Shown piece by piece: positions 46,301 through 58,539 of a DNA stretch of 64,000 nucleotides. The notes under the pieces were generated by a model. The model ran no database searches, was not told where the DNA came from, and worked only from the letters and a program-made list of their open reading frames with translations. The translations under genes were made by a program, and so were the position numbers. How positions within the stretch are numbered: position 1 is the stretch's first letter; every line of letters starts with the position of its first letter. This DNA comes from Brachycybe producta (Eukaryota; Arthropoda; Diplopoda; Playtdesmida; Andrognathidae). The DNA is taken from the NCBI GenBank assembly GCA_036925085.1, contig JAUPFP010000006.1, positions 3,251,131 to 3,315,130 on the forward strand. Reading direction: 5' to 3'.

Positions 46301-47712
46301 TTGTACTTTGGCCGAAAAATGATGAAGGTAAAGAAATAATTTAATATGTTAGCTACGAGGAGAGAGATAATAAAGATGAAGATAATGAATGATAATCATA
46401 ATAAAGTGTTTTTCGTTGGAAAAAAAAAAGAGATATAAAAATATAGATGCCTATATATTTATGCATAAATAACAGTTTCAAAATGTGTGTGTGTGTGGCC
46501 ATTATACGGAAATGACACTTATAGGCCTCTAACACCAGAGGGCACTGTTCAACTCCAGATTTAAAAAAGAAGAAAAAAAAATGCTTCCAACCATAAAAGT
46601 CTTATATAAAATTTAAAAAAAGACGAAAGTTATGCATTATATTAAGTAAAATATAATAAAATTTACTACAAAATGCACTAAGAATATGAATTTATACAGG
46701 AAACTCTACTAGATACTTTGTATTCTAGCGCCCTCTAGTAATGAGAGGGAATTGTCAAATGTAAAAACTGACTAATCAGCATTGACAGACTCTCAACATT
46801 GTAATAAAACAAAAAAATTCCAACAACCGAAATCTATATCCTGAAAATCAGCAACTAAATTGATATTCTTGCTGTTAATATCTCTGAAAATAAACAATTT
46901 ATGATACATTTTTGTTAAAAAAAATAATAAATTGAGGATCTTTTTCCAATGATATTTCAAATTTGCACAATTTTTTTGAGAGGAAGAAGTCAGAAATCAT
47001 CTTAAGTTTCATTTCTGAGTTAATATTTCCAGTTTTATAAACTGGATAACGTTTTTCGAGGTAAAAACGACAAATACTAATTTAAATACTTTAATCAAGT
47101 TAAAATCGGAAAAGACAGCAAAAAAAAAAACACGGGTAAAAGTAAACAGCCACATGTGAGACAGCCGCCACTAGAGGGTGCTATTTGTTAGTAAGTCATT
47201 TTCGTTTTGTGCAGTCTGCATGACGAATTTACTAGTTTGCAACAAAAAAAGACCTACCTTTTGTATATTACACCTTTGAAGAAATAGCTCAACTTATTCG
47301 CATGTGATTTTTCTATACTCAAGTATTAATTATGTGGGAAGTTTATATAAACCACGAAAAATTCCCCAAAAAAACCCCCACAGATTTATGATTGAGAATT
47401 GATATCGTGTCTATTGTGTGTCCACCACCCCACATTCCCATATTATTCATAAATTTCATAATTTTTTAGAAAAAAATTTCAATAGGTGTATTAATAAAAC
47501 ACAGGATATATTGGACAATACCTGGTGTCCTAATGTTATGTTATGAAATAACATCATAAAATACTAGTTTGTCTTTCATGTGTTGTAATAATTTAATGAC
47601 ATAGTTCTCTTCACTATGTATATACAACACAACTGGACCTTCTATTACAGTTTGCATTGATGTGAGTTCTTCCAGAGGAGAACCCAAAAAAAATGACCAA
47701 CAACTGAGTGAG
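46301..47712. other. No gene seen
   Basis: AT-rich single-copy-looking sequence with GT tract near 46482. Short CTAGAGGG/CCCTCTAG traces are at 46730 and 47171. Confidence 0.4.
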
Positions 47713-47919
47713 ACAGGCAGTTAGAAATAGGAGAGAATTTCAATTGGCTCCGCCCTTGTTATGATGACTGGCAACTTCTAATTGGTTGGTTATGTAGTCT
47801 GACGTCACATGCTCCGCCCCTTTTCAACGTCGAACCACACAACAAACCAATTAGAAGTTGCCGGTCGTCATAAAAGGGCGGAGCCAACTGAAGTTCTCCC
47901 CGATTTCTAATTGCCTGTC
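47713..47919. mobile_element. Family E element, copy 3 (core inverted)
   Basis: ACAGGCAGTTAGAAATAGG start and CCGATTTCTAATTGCCTGT end. The central CTCCGCCCCTTTTCAACGTCG is in the opposite sense to copies 1 and 2. Confidence 0.8.
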
Positions 47920-48075
47920 TTGAGTTGAGTGTTACTATATAGGACACATTCACACGTTTGGCCACCAATTTGAATGAATGAATAAATGAAAGACGAGGCG
48001 GAAGTGACCAGTATACCATCATAAGTCGAAATATAATGTGGCGCCCCCCACCTCCCCTCCTCTTTATTGTTCTTC

Positions 48076-48106
<31 letters not shown>

Positions 48107-48865
48107 AGAGATAGTGTTGTCATGGGAAATGGCTGCAAGCTTTTTTTTTATCATAAAAGAAAAAAAAAAAGATCATAAGATTTTGTTGTCAGCAAATTCA
48201 AAACATGATCACAATTGAGAGAGAGAATTAGCATCCTGCCCTTTTTTTTGGGGGGGAGGTCTCCATTCATTTCCAAAGAGATACACAAGATTACAGGGTC
48301 CAAAAATCCAGTGTATTTCAGTTTAATTGACACTAGTGTTATTTTTTGAAGTCTCGACCTTGGTCCTCCTTCTCTTCATTGAATGTTGATGTCAACATTT
48401 TGAGAACAAAGTATAATTGAAAAGCCACCGCTTTTTTGTTGGTATGTGACTTTTAAAAATGGTGTAAACAAGTGGGCTCGCTCTGGATTCTCGTAATATG
48501 TCTGGATCAGTTCCTTATACTTTGTGGTGTCATTATATTATATAGAATACGATTATTACAGTGAGGCACACAAGAGTCACACAGACATGTCGGAAGAACA
48601 TCATCCCCTTGTGACACCAACATAGAAGAAGAAGAAACTTGTCACAATTGTTTAGTCTATATTATTATTATGTGTCCCTTCTTCTTATTTTCATCTTATG
48701 TATTAGTTTTAAATTCACATAATATACAAAAGATACAAACATTTAGAACGTTTTTCAATTCAACTAAGGTTTCTTTATTATTTCCTTTTTTGTCTCTTCT
48801 GTGTTTTTTTTTCGAGTTTGAACCGTGTGAATAGGGTGAATGTAAAAGCTCCTCGATCCTTACGA
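47920..48865. other. No gene seen
   Basis: (ATT)n at 48074-48103; otherwise nothing recognised. Confidence 0.45.
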
Positions 48866-49440
48866 TGGCTGAATAGATATTTATTTTGTTTTCGTCTCAA
48901 TAGATGGTGCCACTGCACTGGCTATTATGTTCTATAGGAAGTCCCCTTCCTCTCCCACTCTCGCTGGTTTTCAAAAAATTTATATTTTTCACAAGCGAAC
49001 GTTTTTTTTAGTAGAAACAGTACGAAACATTTAAATATAAACTAGAATATAGTTGATGCTGAAATTTTTTTTTTCACAATGATATCTGAAAATTTCAAAT
49101 TAAACTTTTTATAACAGTTTGAAGAAAAAAGGCGAAAATAGTTTTTTCATGAAATGTCAAACTAGAAAAACGGTTCATTTTCAAACTGAACCATAAACTA
49201 TTTTATTTTTTAAAATATTTGAAATGAAAAAAACTTTAACATAATGTTTTACCATTCTAGTTTTGAAAGAAAAAAAAAATTGATTTTTTTCGCAATGTTG
49301 TTTCTATAAAAAAAAAACGTTCGCTTGACGTTTTTGCTTCCAAATTTGGCAAATTTTACAAAAAAAAACGTCTATTGAGCCTAGCATTATAGCCACTGCA
49401 TTGGCGCCGTCTGGGGAGGAAAAAAGCAAAATAAATATCT
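48866..49440. mobile_element. Family G element
   Basis: CTGAATAGATATTTATTTTG and ATAGATGGTGCCACTGCACTGG, mirrored by GCCACTGCATTGGCGCCGTCTGG and AAAATAAATATCTC. The inner part has two facing halves. About 575 bp. Confidence 0.75.
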
Positions 49441-49767
49441 CTAAAGCTACCCCTTATGTGATTGGGCTAACCGTTCTAGTATCTAAAACACTTTCTAGTT
49501 TGTTTGAATTTATAATTGGTAACCGCATTTGCCACCTTGTGTTTAGATTTCAAAATTCAAATAATGGTTAAATTACACATTTTTCTCTATAGATTTCTTA
49601 TGTTTATTATTGTTTCACATTAAATTCAAAGAATAACCACCGCCGTCGCCTTTTTAAAGTACTTTAAAAAGCAACCAATTTAAATTACGTTCATCTCAAT
49701 TTCATTCCGCTTAAATCTTTTAGTTAAATTCTCGTAAGTTAAAACCTAAACTTGTTTATTTAATTAA

Positions 49768-50523
49768 GAGGGTGTTTGGTAAAAAAGAAGACATGCATAT
49801 ACGACGAGTCGATTATTTTGCCTGTAGGCGGTATGAGTAGTTGATACAGGTGGAAAGCATTATCTCTATGACTTCTCGCTTCTCAATGAAAATATGAAAA
49901 ACACGCCGATTGGTTGTTTTTTCTAGAATTCGTTTGATAGTTCTGGTACGTTAACTGCTCCTCCTGATCAATGATATTCGATTTTGAAAACTGTTTCCAA
50001 TACTTCAATGATACGAAATCAATATGAAACGATTTTGATTAAAAAAAAATCATAAATAAACTTTTTATTGATTGTTAAATAAATGTCCCATGTATTTTCA
50101 ATGCAAATAAATCAAAATAAAACGATCGATAAAAAGTTTATTTCTAAGCTATTTTGATTTAAAAAATTTCTTTGATTTGTATTTCGTATTATTGAAGTAT
50201 TGAAAACAGTTTTCAAAATCAATTATCATTGATCAGGAGGAGCAGTTTTCATACCAGAACTATCATAAGAATTCTAGAAGAAAAACAATCAATCAGCGTG
50301 TTTTCAGCCACGAATTGGCGCGCTGGCAATTCGTGCGCTCCTCCCTTTTTTTTAAAAAGACCAACGTGCACTCCTCCTGTTTGGAAATAGAACAACCCTC
50401 ACTCAACGGTCTCTATGACGAATCTTTTTCTTCGTCAACTGCTGAGCCTCACCTACACTTCAAAGTCGACGCAGTCCACAACCGTCAAAAATATGCATGT
50501 CTTGTTTTTTACCAAACACCCTC
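49768..50523. mobile_element. 756-bp foldback element in a TTAA site
   Basis: Ends GAGGGTGTTTGGTAAAAAAG and the inverse TTTTTTACCAAACACCCTC, with TTAA on both sides (49764-49767, 50524-50527). Inverted similarity continues inward (CTGCTCCTCCTGATCAATGA / TCATTGATCAGGAGGAGCAG). TTAA suits piggyBac, but since TTAA contains TA, a TA-duplicating family is possible too. No transposase ORF. Confidence 0.75.
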
Positions 50524-50786
50524 TTAACATTTGATTTAATTTATTGTTCACTTTTTGGCGCCTTGAAGAAAATTAGTTAAATCTTCTTATTCAAGAAGCA
50601 AAGACACAAAAAAACTAAATAAAACGGATTTTTATGCAAAAAAATATCAAGCAAATGTTTCTCAATTTGTGGCCCACCAAGTGCCAATTGTAAAATAATC
50701 ATTAACATCATCATTAAAGTAACTGCAATCATGCTTTTTTTATAATAAGACAAAATGCTGGTTAGAGAGGCTATATATCTGATTAT

Positions 50787-51097
50787 TAGAGCTCGGATTT
50801 TGATGCAATATCAACCAAGATGTGTCTCAATTTGTGGCCCACCAAGTGCCAATTGTAAAGTAATCATCATCATCAATATCAACTGCAATTATGCTTTTTC
50901 TAGTCAGAAAAGGCTGGTTAGAGGCTAAATGTCTAGTTACTATCAGTTGTCAACTAGAGTTCTAGCCTCTAACCATGTTTTTTTTAATTAGAAAGAACAA
51001 TGTTTTTTATCTAAACGAGATTGTTACTTCACAATTGGCACTTGGGCCACATATTGAGAAACATTCCGGTTGATGTTGCATCAAAATCCGAGCCCTA
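50787..51097. mobile_element. hAT-type element, copy 9, inserted in copy 8
   Basis: 311 bp, flanked by a perfect 8-bp duplication CTGATTAT (50779-50786, 51098-51105). Ends TAGAGCTCGGATTTTGATGC and GCATCAAAATCCGAGCCCTA. Confidence 0.9.
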
Positions 51098-51167
51098 CTG
51101 ATTATTATTATCAGTTGTCAACTAGAACGTTCTAGCCTCTAACCAGAGTTTTTTGATTGAATAAAAC

Positions 51168-51567
51168 TAGGGATGGGCCATTGGAATCCCGCGAATCTTG
51201 AAAAATATTCGAGATTCGAACTTTCGTCGATTCGTCGCACTTTTTTCGTCTTTCGAATCCTAACCTAAAAAAACCTGTTAAAAACTTTGGTAAAATTAGT
51301 TTTAACTCTATTGACGTCCAATAGAAGCATTCACTAACAAAAAAACCGGCGATTGTTGCAACCCGGATCACCAATAAGATTACTTTGTGGCGACCCTGAG
51401 TGCCACATTGTTTTTTTAATATTAATTAATAATTTAATATTTAGTATCATTTAATTTATTTGTATTTTCTTGATGAATAATAGAGGATTCTTATATGAAG
51501 GATTCGAGAGATTCGAAAACCTTTTAGGATTCGAATTCGAGAAAATTTAGGATTCGTTCCACCTCTA
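51168..51567. mobile_element. 400-bp second-family hAT element, inserted in copy 8
   Basis: Ends TAGGGATGGGCCATTGGAAT and, inverted, TAGAGGTGGAACGAATCC. Flanked by AATAAAAC (51160-51167) and AATAAAAT (51568-51575), 7 of 8 matching. Rich in GATTCGA/TCGAATC motifs. Seen once in the window. Confidence 0.8.
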
Positions 51568-51678
51568 AATAAAATCATAATTGATGTTCTAAATGTGGGA
51601 TTGTTCACAATTGCGCACTAGTGACACAGATTGAGAAACATTTGCTTTTGATATTTTGTATAAAAATCCGGAGCCCTA

Positions 51679-53690
51679 ATAATTATTATAGCCAAAACAT
51701 TTATGCAAAATGCGCTAATTGTTTTTAAAAATTATGTGTTTCAAGTAAATAAAAACTGAACCCATAAAAATCAAAATATTTAAGAAAATCGTCCATTTTA
51801 TGAAAATAAAAATGTATATTTTTAGAACAAAATTAAAAATCAGATAAACAATTCGATTAAAAAAATAATGTTGAATTTTTTTTTAAAAAAGAATAAATAA
51901 TACGCAAATTTTATGGATTTTTAATTCAGATTAAACTGATTAATTATTACACCAATGACAATGACATCATATCAGTCAATGCCTAAAGCTTCTTCTAGAC
52001 TAAAATAGTCCCTCTACCACAGGCCTTTTGAGCTGCTTGCAGAGTAACTACACAAATTCATAATGTACTCAAAAAGGGTTATAATAGTGATTATGTGTTT
52101 TATGCAAATTTTTGGTCTTTTCGGCCCTATTACATAAGGTGTGACTGGATTTCTGCCATTTTATTTTTTGCTAACTTTGCAACAACTTCCTTCCTTCCTT
52201 TAACATGTATGATGAAAAGAGAAAATGCAATTTAAGGTTTTAGCTCTTTTTCTTTCGAAATGACCTTTGAACCCAGGTACTTTCTCCTCTCAAGTCTTCC
52301 AGTCCCTTAAAACAGCAGACACTTCTATAGTGAAAAACCTACCACCTTTTTTATTATAAATAAAATGCAAGTTTTTTTTAATAAAAAAAAAATACAACTT
52401 GAATGTTTTTAAATTTTCATTGAAAGTTACGTTATTTTAAACTAAGATGGATGAGTTTTCAAAGCTTTAGAGAGAAAACTCAACGGGAGGTGACCCTTTT
52501 ATAGACAACAACAAAAAAATAATGACCTTTGAGTCTTTTATAGACGACATACAGCAACAATTGACACAATACACAGACGTGAACTTAAATACACTTTTAT
52601 ATTTGCAAACTTTGCAAAGACTACAATATTAAACAACAAGGTTTTATATACAGTAGTAGATCTGAGTCTGGTATTTTTACGAATATCATAAAAAATAACT
52701 CATCAAAACGATGAAGAAGAAGAAGAGACCATCGCACATTTTGTTCCAAAGACCCATTCAAAAAAACGTCTTTCCAGTCCAATGATTTTAACCCGAACCC
52801 CCATCCCTTCAGAAGAAGAACAGAAGGAGGGGGGAGAGTAATAGAAGGTGGTATATACCCGTGTTATTTTTTTTTTTTTTGGAAGGTGGTCCCATTTGTG
52901 GAACGCGCTCTAATGCACAAATTCACTCTCTCTTCCCTCACCACCCACCACCATCAAAAAAGAGGGAGTTCAGGTTATTAGGAACCGATTGTCATCTTCA
53001 CAGTTACGGAACTGTTCATTTGATGCACACATACAAGTGATTATAAGCGTGGCCCCCCCCTTTTTATTTTTGCTTCCATCGTGTCCCTCCTTCGATTCGA
53101 TTCCATGACCAAACGCCCATCTACCATGTCCTTGGTTAACAACGACAGATGGTTGTTGCATCTATGGGACAGTGTCCATGATGATGATGATGACGGGCTC
53201 GAACCGATCCCCTCCCTCTCCTCCCCTACATGAATACACACCGAAATGTACGGGTGTCGTCGTGTCGTGGTGTATATATGTGTAATCAACTAGCCGTGAA
53301 GTCCAAAAACCATCAGCGGCCTAAACCTTCAACACCATTTACTTTTAATGGCCATTAGAAAAAAAGAAGGACCATTTTTCATGGATCAAATTTGAGAATT
53401 TGGAAAAAAGGCCACAGAAAACGAAGAGAGAATGAGAAGAAAATCGGCAAAGGGGAAAATATATTTCAACCACTGTATTCAACCACAATTCATCTTTTCT
53501 TTTGTGAACGGTGAAAATGCGGAACCGGAAAAAAATATAACATATTACATTTTAAAAATGGAAATTATATTTACAAATAATAAGTCATTTTCTGGTATTA
53601 ACCTCTGAGACACACAACCACTAAATTATAAATTATATTCGAAAAGAGAAAACTTGGAAATTGATTCATTTATCATCAGTGATTCATCAC
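51679..53690. other. No recognised gene
   Basis: AT-rich to 52900. Between 52970 and 53290 composition is more balanced, with two overlapping - strand open frames (82 and 63 codons) that I do not recognise. A possible unrecognised exon, not supported further. Confidence 0.35.
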
Positions 53691-53929
53691 TAAGGCAAAT
53701 AAAAAGAGGCTGGTTAGAGGCTAGACTTCATCTTGAATTTAAATTCAGCTGTTTTAGTTGTAGATTGACTCTAGCCTCTTTCTCTCTCTAACTATGCCTC
53801 CTTCTTAATTCATCACCTTTCAAAACCTTCCTAATAAACTATAAACACGAACAGCTAAACCAAATAACAGCTAAAAGCTAAACAATCTTAGCTCTTATTT
53901 AGCCTACTGTGCAGTAAAATCTATGGTCA

Positions 53930-54110
53930 ATTGCATTTAATGGCGTTCCAGATGTGACAGAAACAAGATCTTTGTAAAATCTCAACCAAACGTGGTCCTG
54001 AAAGCTCTGACAGAGAGCTAAGGAGCTAAAATCTTAACATATAACTAACATGTGTGTCCAATAGTTAAAAATGGAAGGTAATGACGTTCCAGATGTGACA
54101 GAAACAAAAA
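53930..54110. repeat. Short direct repeat, GTTCCAGATGTGACAGAAAC
   Basis: The 20-mer GTTCCAGATGTGACAGAAAC occurs at about 53945 and again at about 54085, each preceded by TAATG[GA]C, about 140 bp apart. Confidence 0.6.
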
Positions 54111-54580
54111 AAAATTACGTCAACCATGAAAGGAGTGATCGAATGTGACGTCGGACATGACGTGTACAGAAAAAGGAGGCGAAGACACGCGCCATTTATC
54201 AAGAACCCTCTGGAAGTTGGATGGATTGTCATGTGCACTCAACGGTGTAAGCATGTTTGTGTACTGCGCCAAAAAAGAAAAACCTTCAACGACCCCCCTC
54301 ATCTGTGGCTCAACAATCACTTCTACATTTAATATATCCAATCCAGGAGTATTAAATGATAGATAGGGCCCTTGATGGATTGATTCCGCGTGTTTTTGTT
54401 TCCTTCATGAGACCCGGCCCCCACCTAACCCTCTTTTATTCATTCCAATGATTTTTGATGAACATCGAAAGTGACTGTTGAAATCGGACAAAAGCTGACG
54501 TTGGAAAAGCCATGTGATCTCATCGGCTTCAACGAATGCTATTTTTCAACATTCCGGAGAGAATTTCACATGTAAGGCTG
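54111..54580. other. Coding-like segment of unknown identity
   Basis: More balanced base composition than its surroundings. Three overlapping frames of 68-73 codons are open in 54120-54366. A 38-codon open stretch at 54462-54575 contains VTVEIGQKLTLEKPCDLIGF. Cysteines occur in the + frame at 54145-54366 (LSCALNGVSMFVYCAKK, PLICGSTIT). This could be one or two exons or a decayed gene piece. No family recognised. Confidence 0.3.
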
Positions 54581-54752
54581 CTTACACACGAGCGACAGTT
54601 TTGTCGCAAAATGCAACTACTCGTGATTATCGCGCATCCTTACACATCACTAGCGACTTTTTGCCATGCGACAATTCAAAATGAATTTTTGTGGAAGTCA
54701 CATGCTATATACTGAAACATATAGATCTAGTTCCACAGAGTTCTACAAGGTC

Positions 54753-54945
54753 CGCCTTTTTCAAACTGTCATAAAAAGTTTATTTTAATGAAAAAAAAAA
54801 ACTTTCAGCATTATCACCAACTATTCTAGTTTCTAAATCACTTTGCTTTTTTTTTTGCAATGTTTTTCGTGAAAATCGCAGGTGGGAAAAGACACTCCTA
54901 TAGAAGATAGCAGCCACTGTAGTGGCGCCATCTGGAAAAGTGAAA
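54753..54945. repeat. Family G element, right half
   Basis: TTTTTCAAACTGTCATAAAA through GCCACTGTAGTGGCGCCATCTGG. The left half is absent. Confidence 0.6.
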
Positions 54946-54964
54946 ACTTTCTACCTCCATTTGT

Positions 54965-55130
54965 TCACCTATAGTAATATTTCACCCCAAACATTCTTCA
55001 ACCTAAACATTTTTCCCTAAACTATTTCACCTAAAATATACTCTTGTCTAAAAGATTTTTCTTCTAAACCATTTCACCTAAACAAATTTGTCTAAATACT
55101 ATTCACCTAAAATCTGTTCTCATGCAGGTA
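54965..55130. repeat. Degenerate minisatellite, TTTCACCTAAAC units
   Basis: Repeated TTTCACC[TC]AAA and TTTNNCCTAAAC motifs at intervals of about 13-16 bp. Confidence 0.5.
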
Positions 55131-56280
55131 AACATGAAGACTAGATTGACCTAATAGAAATAGTCGTGCCATACCACCACCACCACCTTTTTCTATTAGT
55201 CTAAATAGTGTTTAACCCTTGTGACCCCTCAACTTCCCTCTCTCTCTCGATCTATCTATCTATCCCTTTATACTTGCGAACTATCTAAATACATTGTATG
55301 GACTTTCATGAACTGATGAGAAAAGAAACCACCAAATGGAGTTTTAGTTGAGTTTAACTAAACACACTGAAAAGATTTAGGACACAATGAACTCATTCTG
55401 GCGTGTTTATATTTGACGAGTTATGACTACGTTTTGTGGTGTTCAGTAGAGAATTTATATAACATATAAATAGAGAGAAAGTCAGCCATTATTATTTTTA
55501 TTATTATGTGGACTGGCATCGAACCCTCTCCCCCCCCCCCCCCCCCCACACACACACTCGACTTCACTATTTTCAGTGAGGCATTGAAGGGAAGCGAAGG
55601 GAAGGGGGGAGATTCCTTGTCAAATGGTACACAATACATAGTAATGAACCATGACAGGAGCAGCACAAAAAAAAAAAGAAAATCTGAAGAATTACAAACA
55701 AAAACCTTCAAATATTGTATATATGGTAGGCCCTCTATAATAAATACCCCCCCCCCCCCCAAAAAAAAAAGAAAGATGGGGGGCGGCGCCCACTCTTGAC
55801 CAATATATAGAAAAAATGGTGTTGAAACCCTGGGTTATCATTACCATTTCACGCCCACAAAAATGAACAAAAAATTGTTTCACCATGACGACGACCAACA
55901 TCGTTTATTTTTCAATACTTTCCAATTTTTTGTTGTTACAAAATGAACACTTCTCAATGTTTTTCACACATTCAATTCTGACTTATGAGGGAGGGTGAAA
56001 AAACAGTCTGACACAGGAATCGAAGGGTCCTTTCAGGAGCCCAGCACACGCCCCAAGAACACCAACATAACTAACATGTGTTACCAATATGTATAACAGA
56101 AAACTTGTCGCTAGAAAAGCAAAATAGTTTCAGAAACCTTTGACTCCCACCCAGAAAACACTCAAATAATTCTTCTGTCTGACAAGTGTCCCTCGGAAAT
56201 GACTGTACTGTACCACACCTATACATGTAATAATACAAGTTACTATTTAACTCCAGTAACGCCAAGTAACTCCAGTTAAT
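55131..56280. other. No gene seen
   Basis: Includes a C run with CACACACA (55530-55556), a C/A run (55747-55770) and CT-rich tracts. The open frames crossing these are low complexity. Confidence 0.45.
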
Positions 56281-56706
56281 ACCTCTCGTTTCCACTACAA
56301 AAATTAATTGCAGTTACATTAACCAAGGTTATACTTAACTGCAGACAAGCTAGAAGTGCTATTTTTGTGTGTTTCCATTTTAAAAAGCACATTTAACCTG
56401 TAGTTAAATTGATTTTGTGTCATTTCCTGTTTGGTCTGACTTCCTATTTGCACCTCATTCAGTAAAAAATTGAGTGCTAACACTATTCCACCATGCTTCT
56501 TGTAGGCTAAATGTCGCTGAACACAGGAAGTGACGTATTTAACCATTCAATAATGTAGGTTAATAACCACATTGAGTGTCAATGCAGAGTTGATTCAGAA
56601 ATTTAACCATGGTTAATGTACAGTAAGTTCCACATTTCTTTCCACTAGAAAATAACTGTGGTTAACTTTTTAAATGCAGTTAATTTTTGTAGTGGAAACG
56701 AAGTAT
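56281..56706. mobile_element. Family I element, copy 3
   Basis: CGTTTCCACTACAAAAATTAA start, AACTGCAGACAAGC, TTGATTTTGTGTCATTTCCTG, and AATTTTTGTAGTGGAAACG end. No ORF. Confidence 0.75.
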
Positions 56707-56760
56707 TATTAGGAGTTAGTTACCAGCAACTTATATAGGGAAGAAAAGAAATTCCATTCA

Positions 56761-56808
56761 TGGTTGGCAACTGCTGCAAATTTGCAAACATGTCAAGTTG
56801 CCAACCAT
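56761..56808. repeat. Short hairpin
   Basis: ATGGTTGGCAACT and AGTTGCCAACCAT separated by about 22 nt. Confidence 0.55.
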
Positions 56809-57329
56809 TACTTGCATCAACAACAACAAAAAAACTAAAATCAGCTCTTTCAGCATTTACTAACAAATATTGCCATGTTTGCTCAGGTAAAATTGCCATT
56901 CATTAATGACGTCAACAGTAGATTATGATGATAGACAAGAGATTTGATATTTGTGTCCATAAATGACATAAGAACACAAAAACGGAGAGTATATATAGCA
57001 AAAATATAAGAGGGGGTGGAGGTAGAGGCGTGTGAATCTAATCTGAAACTAAACCTCATAAATCACTAGTTAATACTCAAGGGGCATCAATTGACGTAAT
57101 GAGAGAGGGTAACCGGGAGGAGGAGGAGAGGGGTGTCCATCTGTCGAGGTTAGGAGTCCCTTAACTTAACTCAAAGTTGCCTTTGGAGTTAATTCCGATC
57201 CTATATCGGCATACATCATCATTCACTGCTTTTTCATTCCCTAAATTGATGATGTTATTTAAAAAATTGAAATTTCAGCTGTTTTCTATTTTGATTGGCA
57301 AATATAACAGTCATAATTTGCACCATTTT

Positions 57330-57475
57330 ATTTAAGTGATTGACCTACCCTTTCTAGTTTCTAAAACACTTTCTAGTTTCTCTGCAATTTGCACCATCAA
57401 GGGTTTCAAAATCGGCTGTATATAAAAGTGTTTTAGAAACTAGAAAGGGTTACCTCAATCATTTATAAGGAGACG
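57330..57475. repeat. Two family F ends facing each other
   Basis: CTACCCTTTCTAGTTTCTAA at 57346, and GTTTTAGAAACTAGAAAGGG at 57431. The usual core between them is missing or replaced. Confidence 0.55.
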
Positions 57476-57587
57476 ATATGCTGTCTCCAGCTTAAAACCA
57501 ACCATTTTGGAAATGCTGTACAAGTTAAACTCTAATCTACTCTTTCATTGCATTTTTCTAAATCTGAAGAGGATTAAGAATGCAAGT

Positions 57588-57787
57588 AGATCATTTACTT
57601 TGTGCGTGTAGCGTTAGATGGCGCCACTAGCCCTCCTCCCATAGAAATGTATTGAAGACACTCTTCAACTCTTTGACTCACCTTCTTCCTTTTTCTCCAC
57701 GTGGCAAACTTCTAATTGCGTCATCATTATATCTACACGTGCTCTCTTCACTTAAGTGTGTTCTGGGTATAAGTTTGTCCACGTGCA
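57588..57787. repeat. ~200-bp repeat, copy 2, adjoining a tRNA-like head
   Basis: Matches 37823-38037 from GAATGCAAGTAGATCATT to TTTGTCCACGTGC. The tRNA-like fragment at 57798-57842 follows directly. Confidence 0.7.
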
Positions 57788-57797
57788 ACATAACCAC

Positions 57798-57915
57798 GGA
57801 CTGAGAGCCTGAGACACTAACCACTACACCAAAAAGACAAGAGGGAATTGCACTTAGTTTTTACTTTTTAGACCTGTTTTTTGTTTAATTTTCTTGTTTA
57901 AAAAATCAACAGCAG
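57798..57915 (-). repeat. tRNA-headed SINE-like repeat, partial copy
   Basis: The - strand reads GGTGTAGTGGTTAGTGTCTC (A box) at 57842-57812, but no B box follows. The upstream part on the - strand matches the copy at 59041-59222 (TTTTTGTTTAATTTTCTTGTT in + sense). Confidence 0.55.
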
Positions 57916-58539
57916 AAATTGTCTTAAGTTTTTTTTTTAAATATTGAAATAATTTAATAAGGATAATGACTTTTAATTAAAAAGTTGTTATTTGTCGGCA
58001 CCGATATAATGAATAGCCTATAATTTCCTAACTAATAAATAGATCGAAGACAGCAGATGTGATGGAGAGAGAGCGAGAAAAAAAAAGGCCGAGAGAAGAG
58101 AAAGGGGCCCCAGGGGGTAAGAAGGAAACCACATATTAGGGGGGGGGGCACCCACTTCACTTTTGAAGGAAGTGTCGATTGCACCTAATTAGACAACTAA
58201 CCAACAATCTTTCAAAATGAAAGATTGAGTTTACTAAGTTGCTGGCTATTTTTGCAGCTTCTTTCTCCTTCCTTTTTTAAAACCCTACTTTTTTCCTTTC
58301 GCCCCGAACCTATAATAATAATTAATATCCATTTTAAAAATTTAATTTCAACAGTTTTTAAAATAAAAAAGTGAAATTTCTGAGAATTCTTTTTTGTTTT
58401 CTCTATTCTTCTTTTCATTGTTGGTAATAATATTATATAAAAAAAATCATAACTCTATCATTAAATATAATAAATATACTAAATGAATGTTGGAATGATT
58501 GGTGTGTGTTAAAGTTAAAACCCGAATTTCAGGAAAACT

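Larger units (their letters stand above)
50617..51678. mobile_element. hAT-type element, copy 8, interrupted by two other elements
   Basis: Left part 50617-50786, middle 51106-51167 and right part 51576-51678 together have the family layout (GTGGCCCACCAAGTGCCAAT, CAGTTGTCAACTAGAACGTT, then CAGATTGAGAAACATTTGC and CCGGAGCCCTA). The gaps are filled by 50787-51097 and 51168-51567. Confidence 0.8.

Noticed and set aside
47759-48154. 131-codon - strand frame sharing a CDVRLHNQPIRSC segment with other frames
   Set aside because: The shared segment is family E transposon sequence, not a conserved protein.
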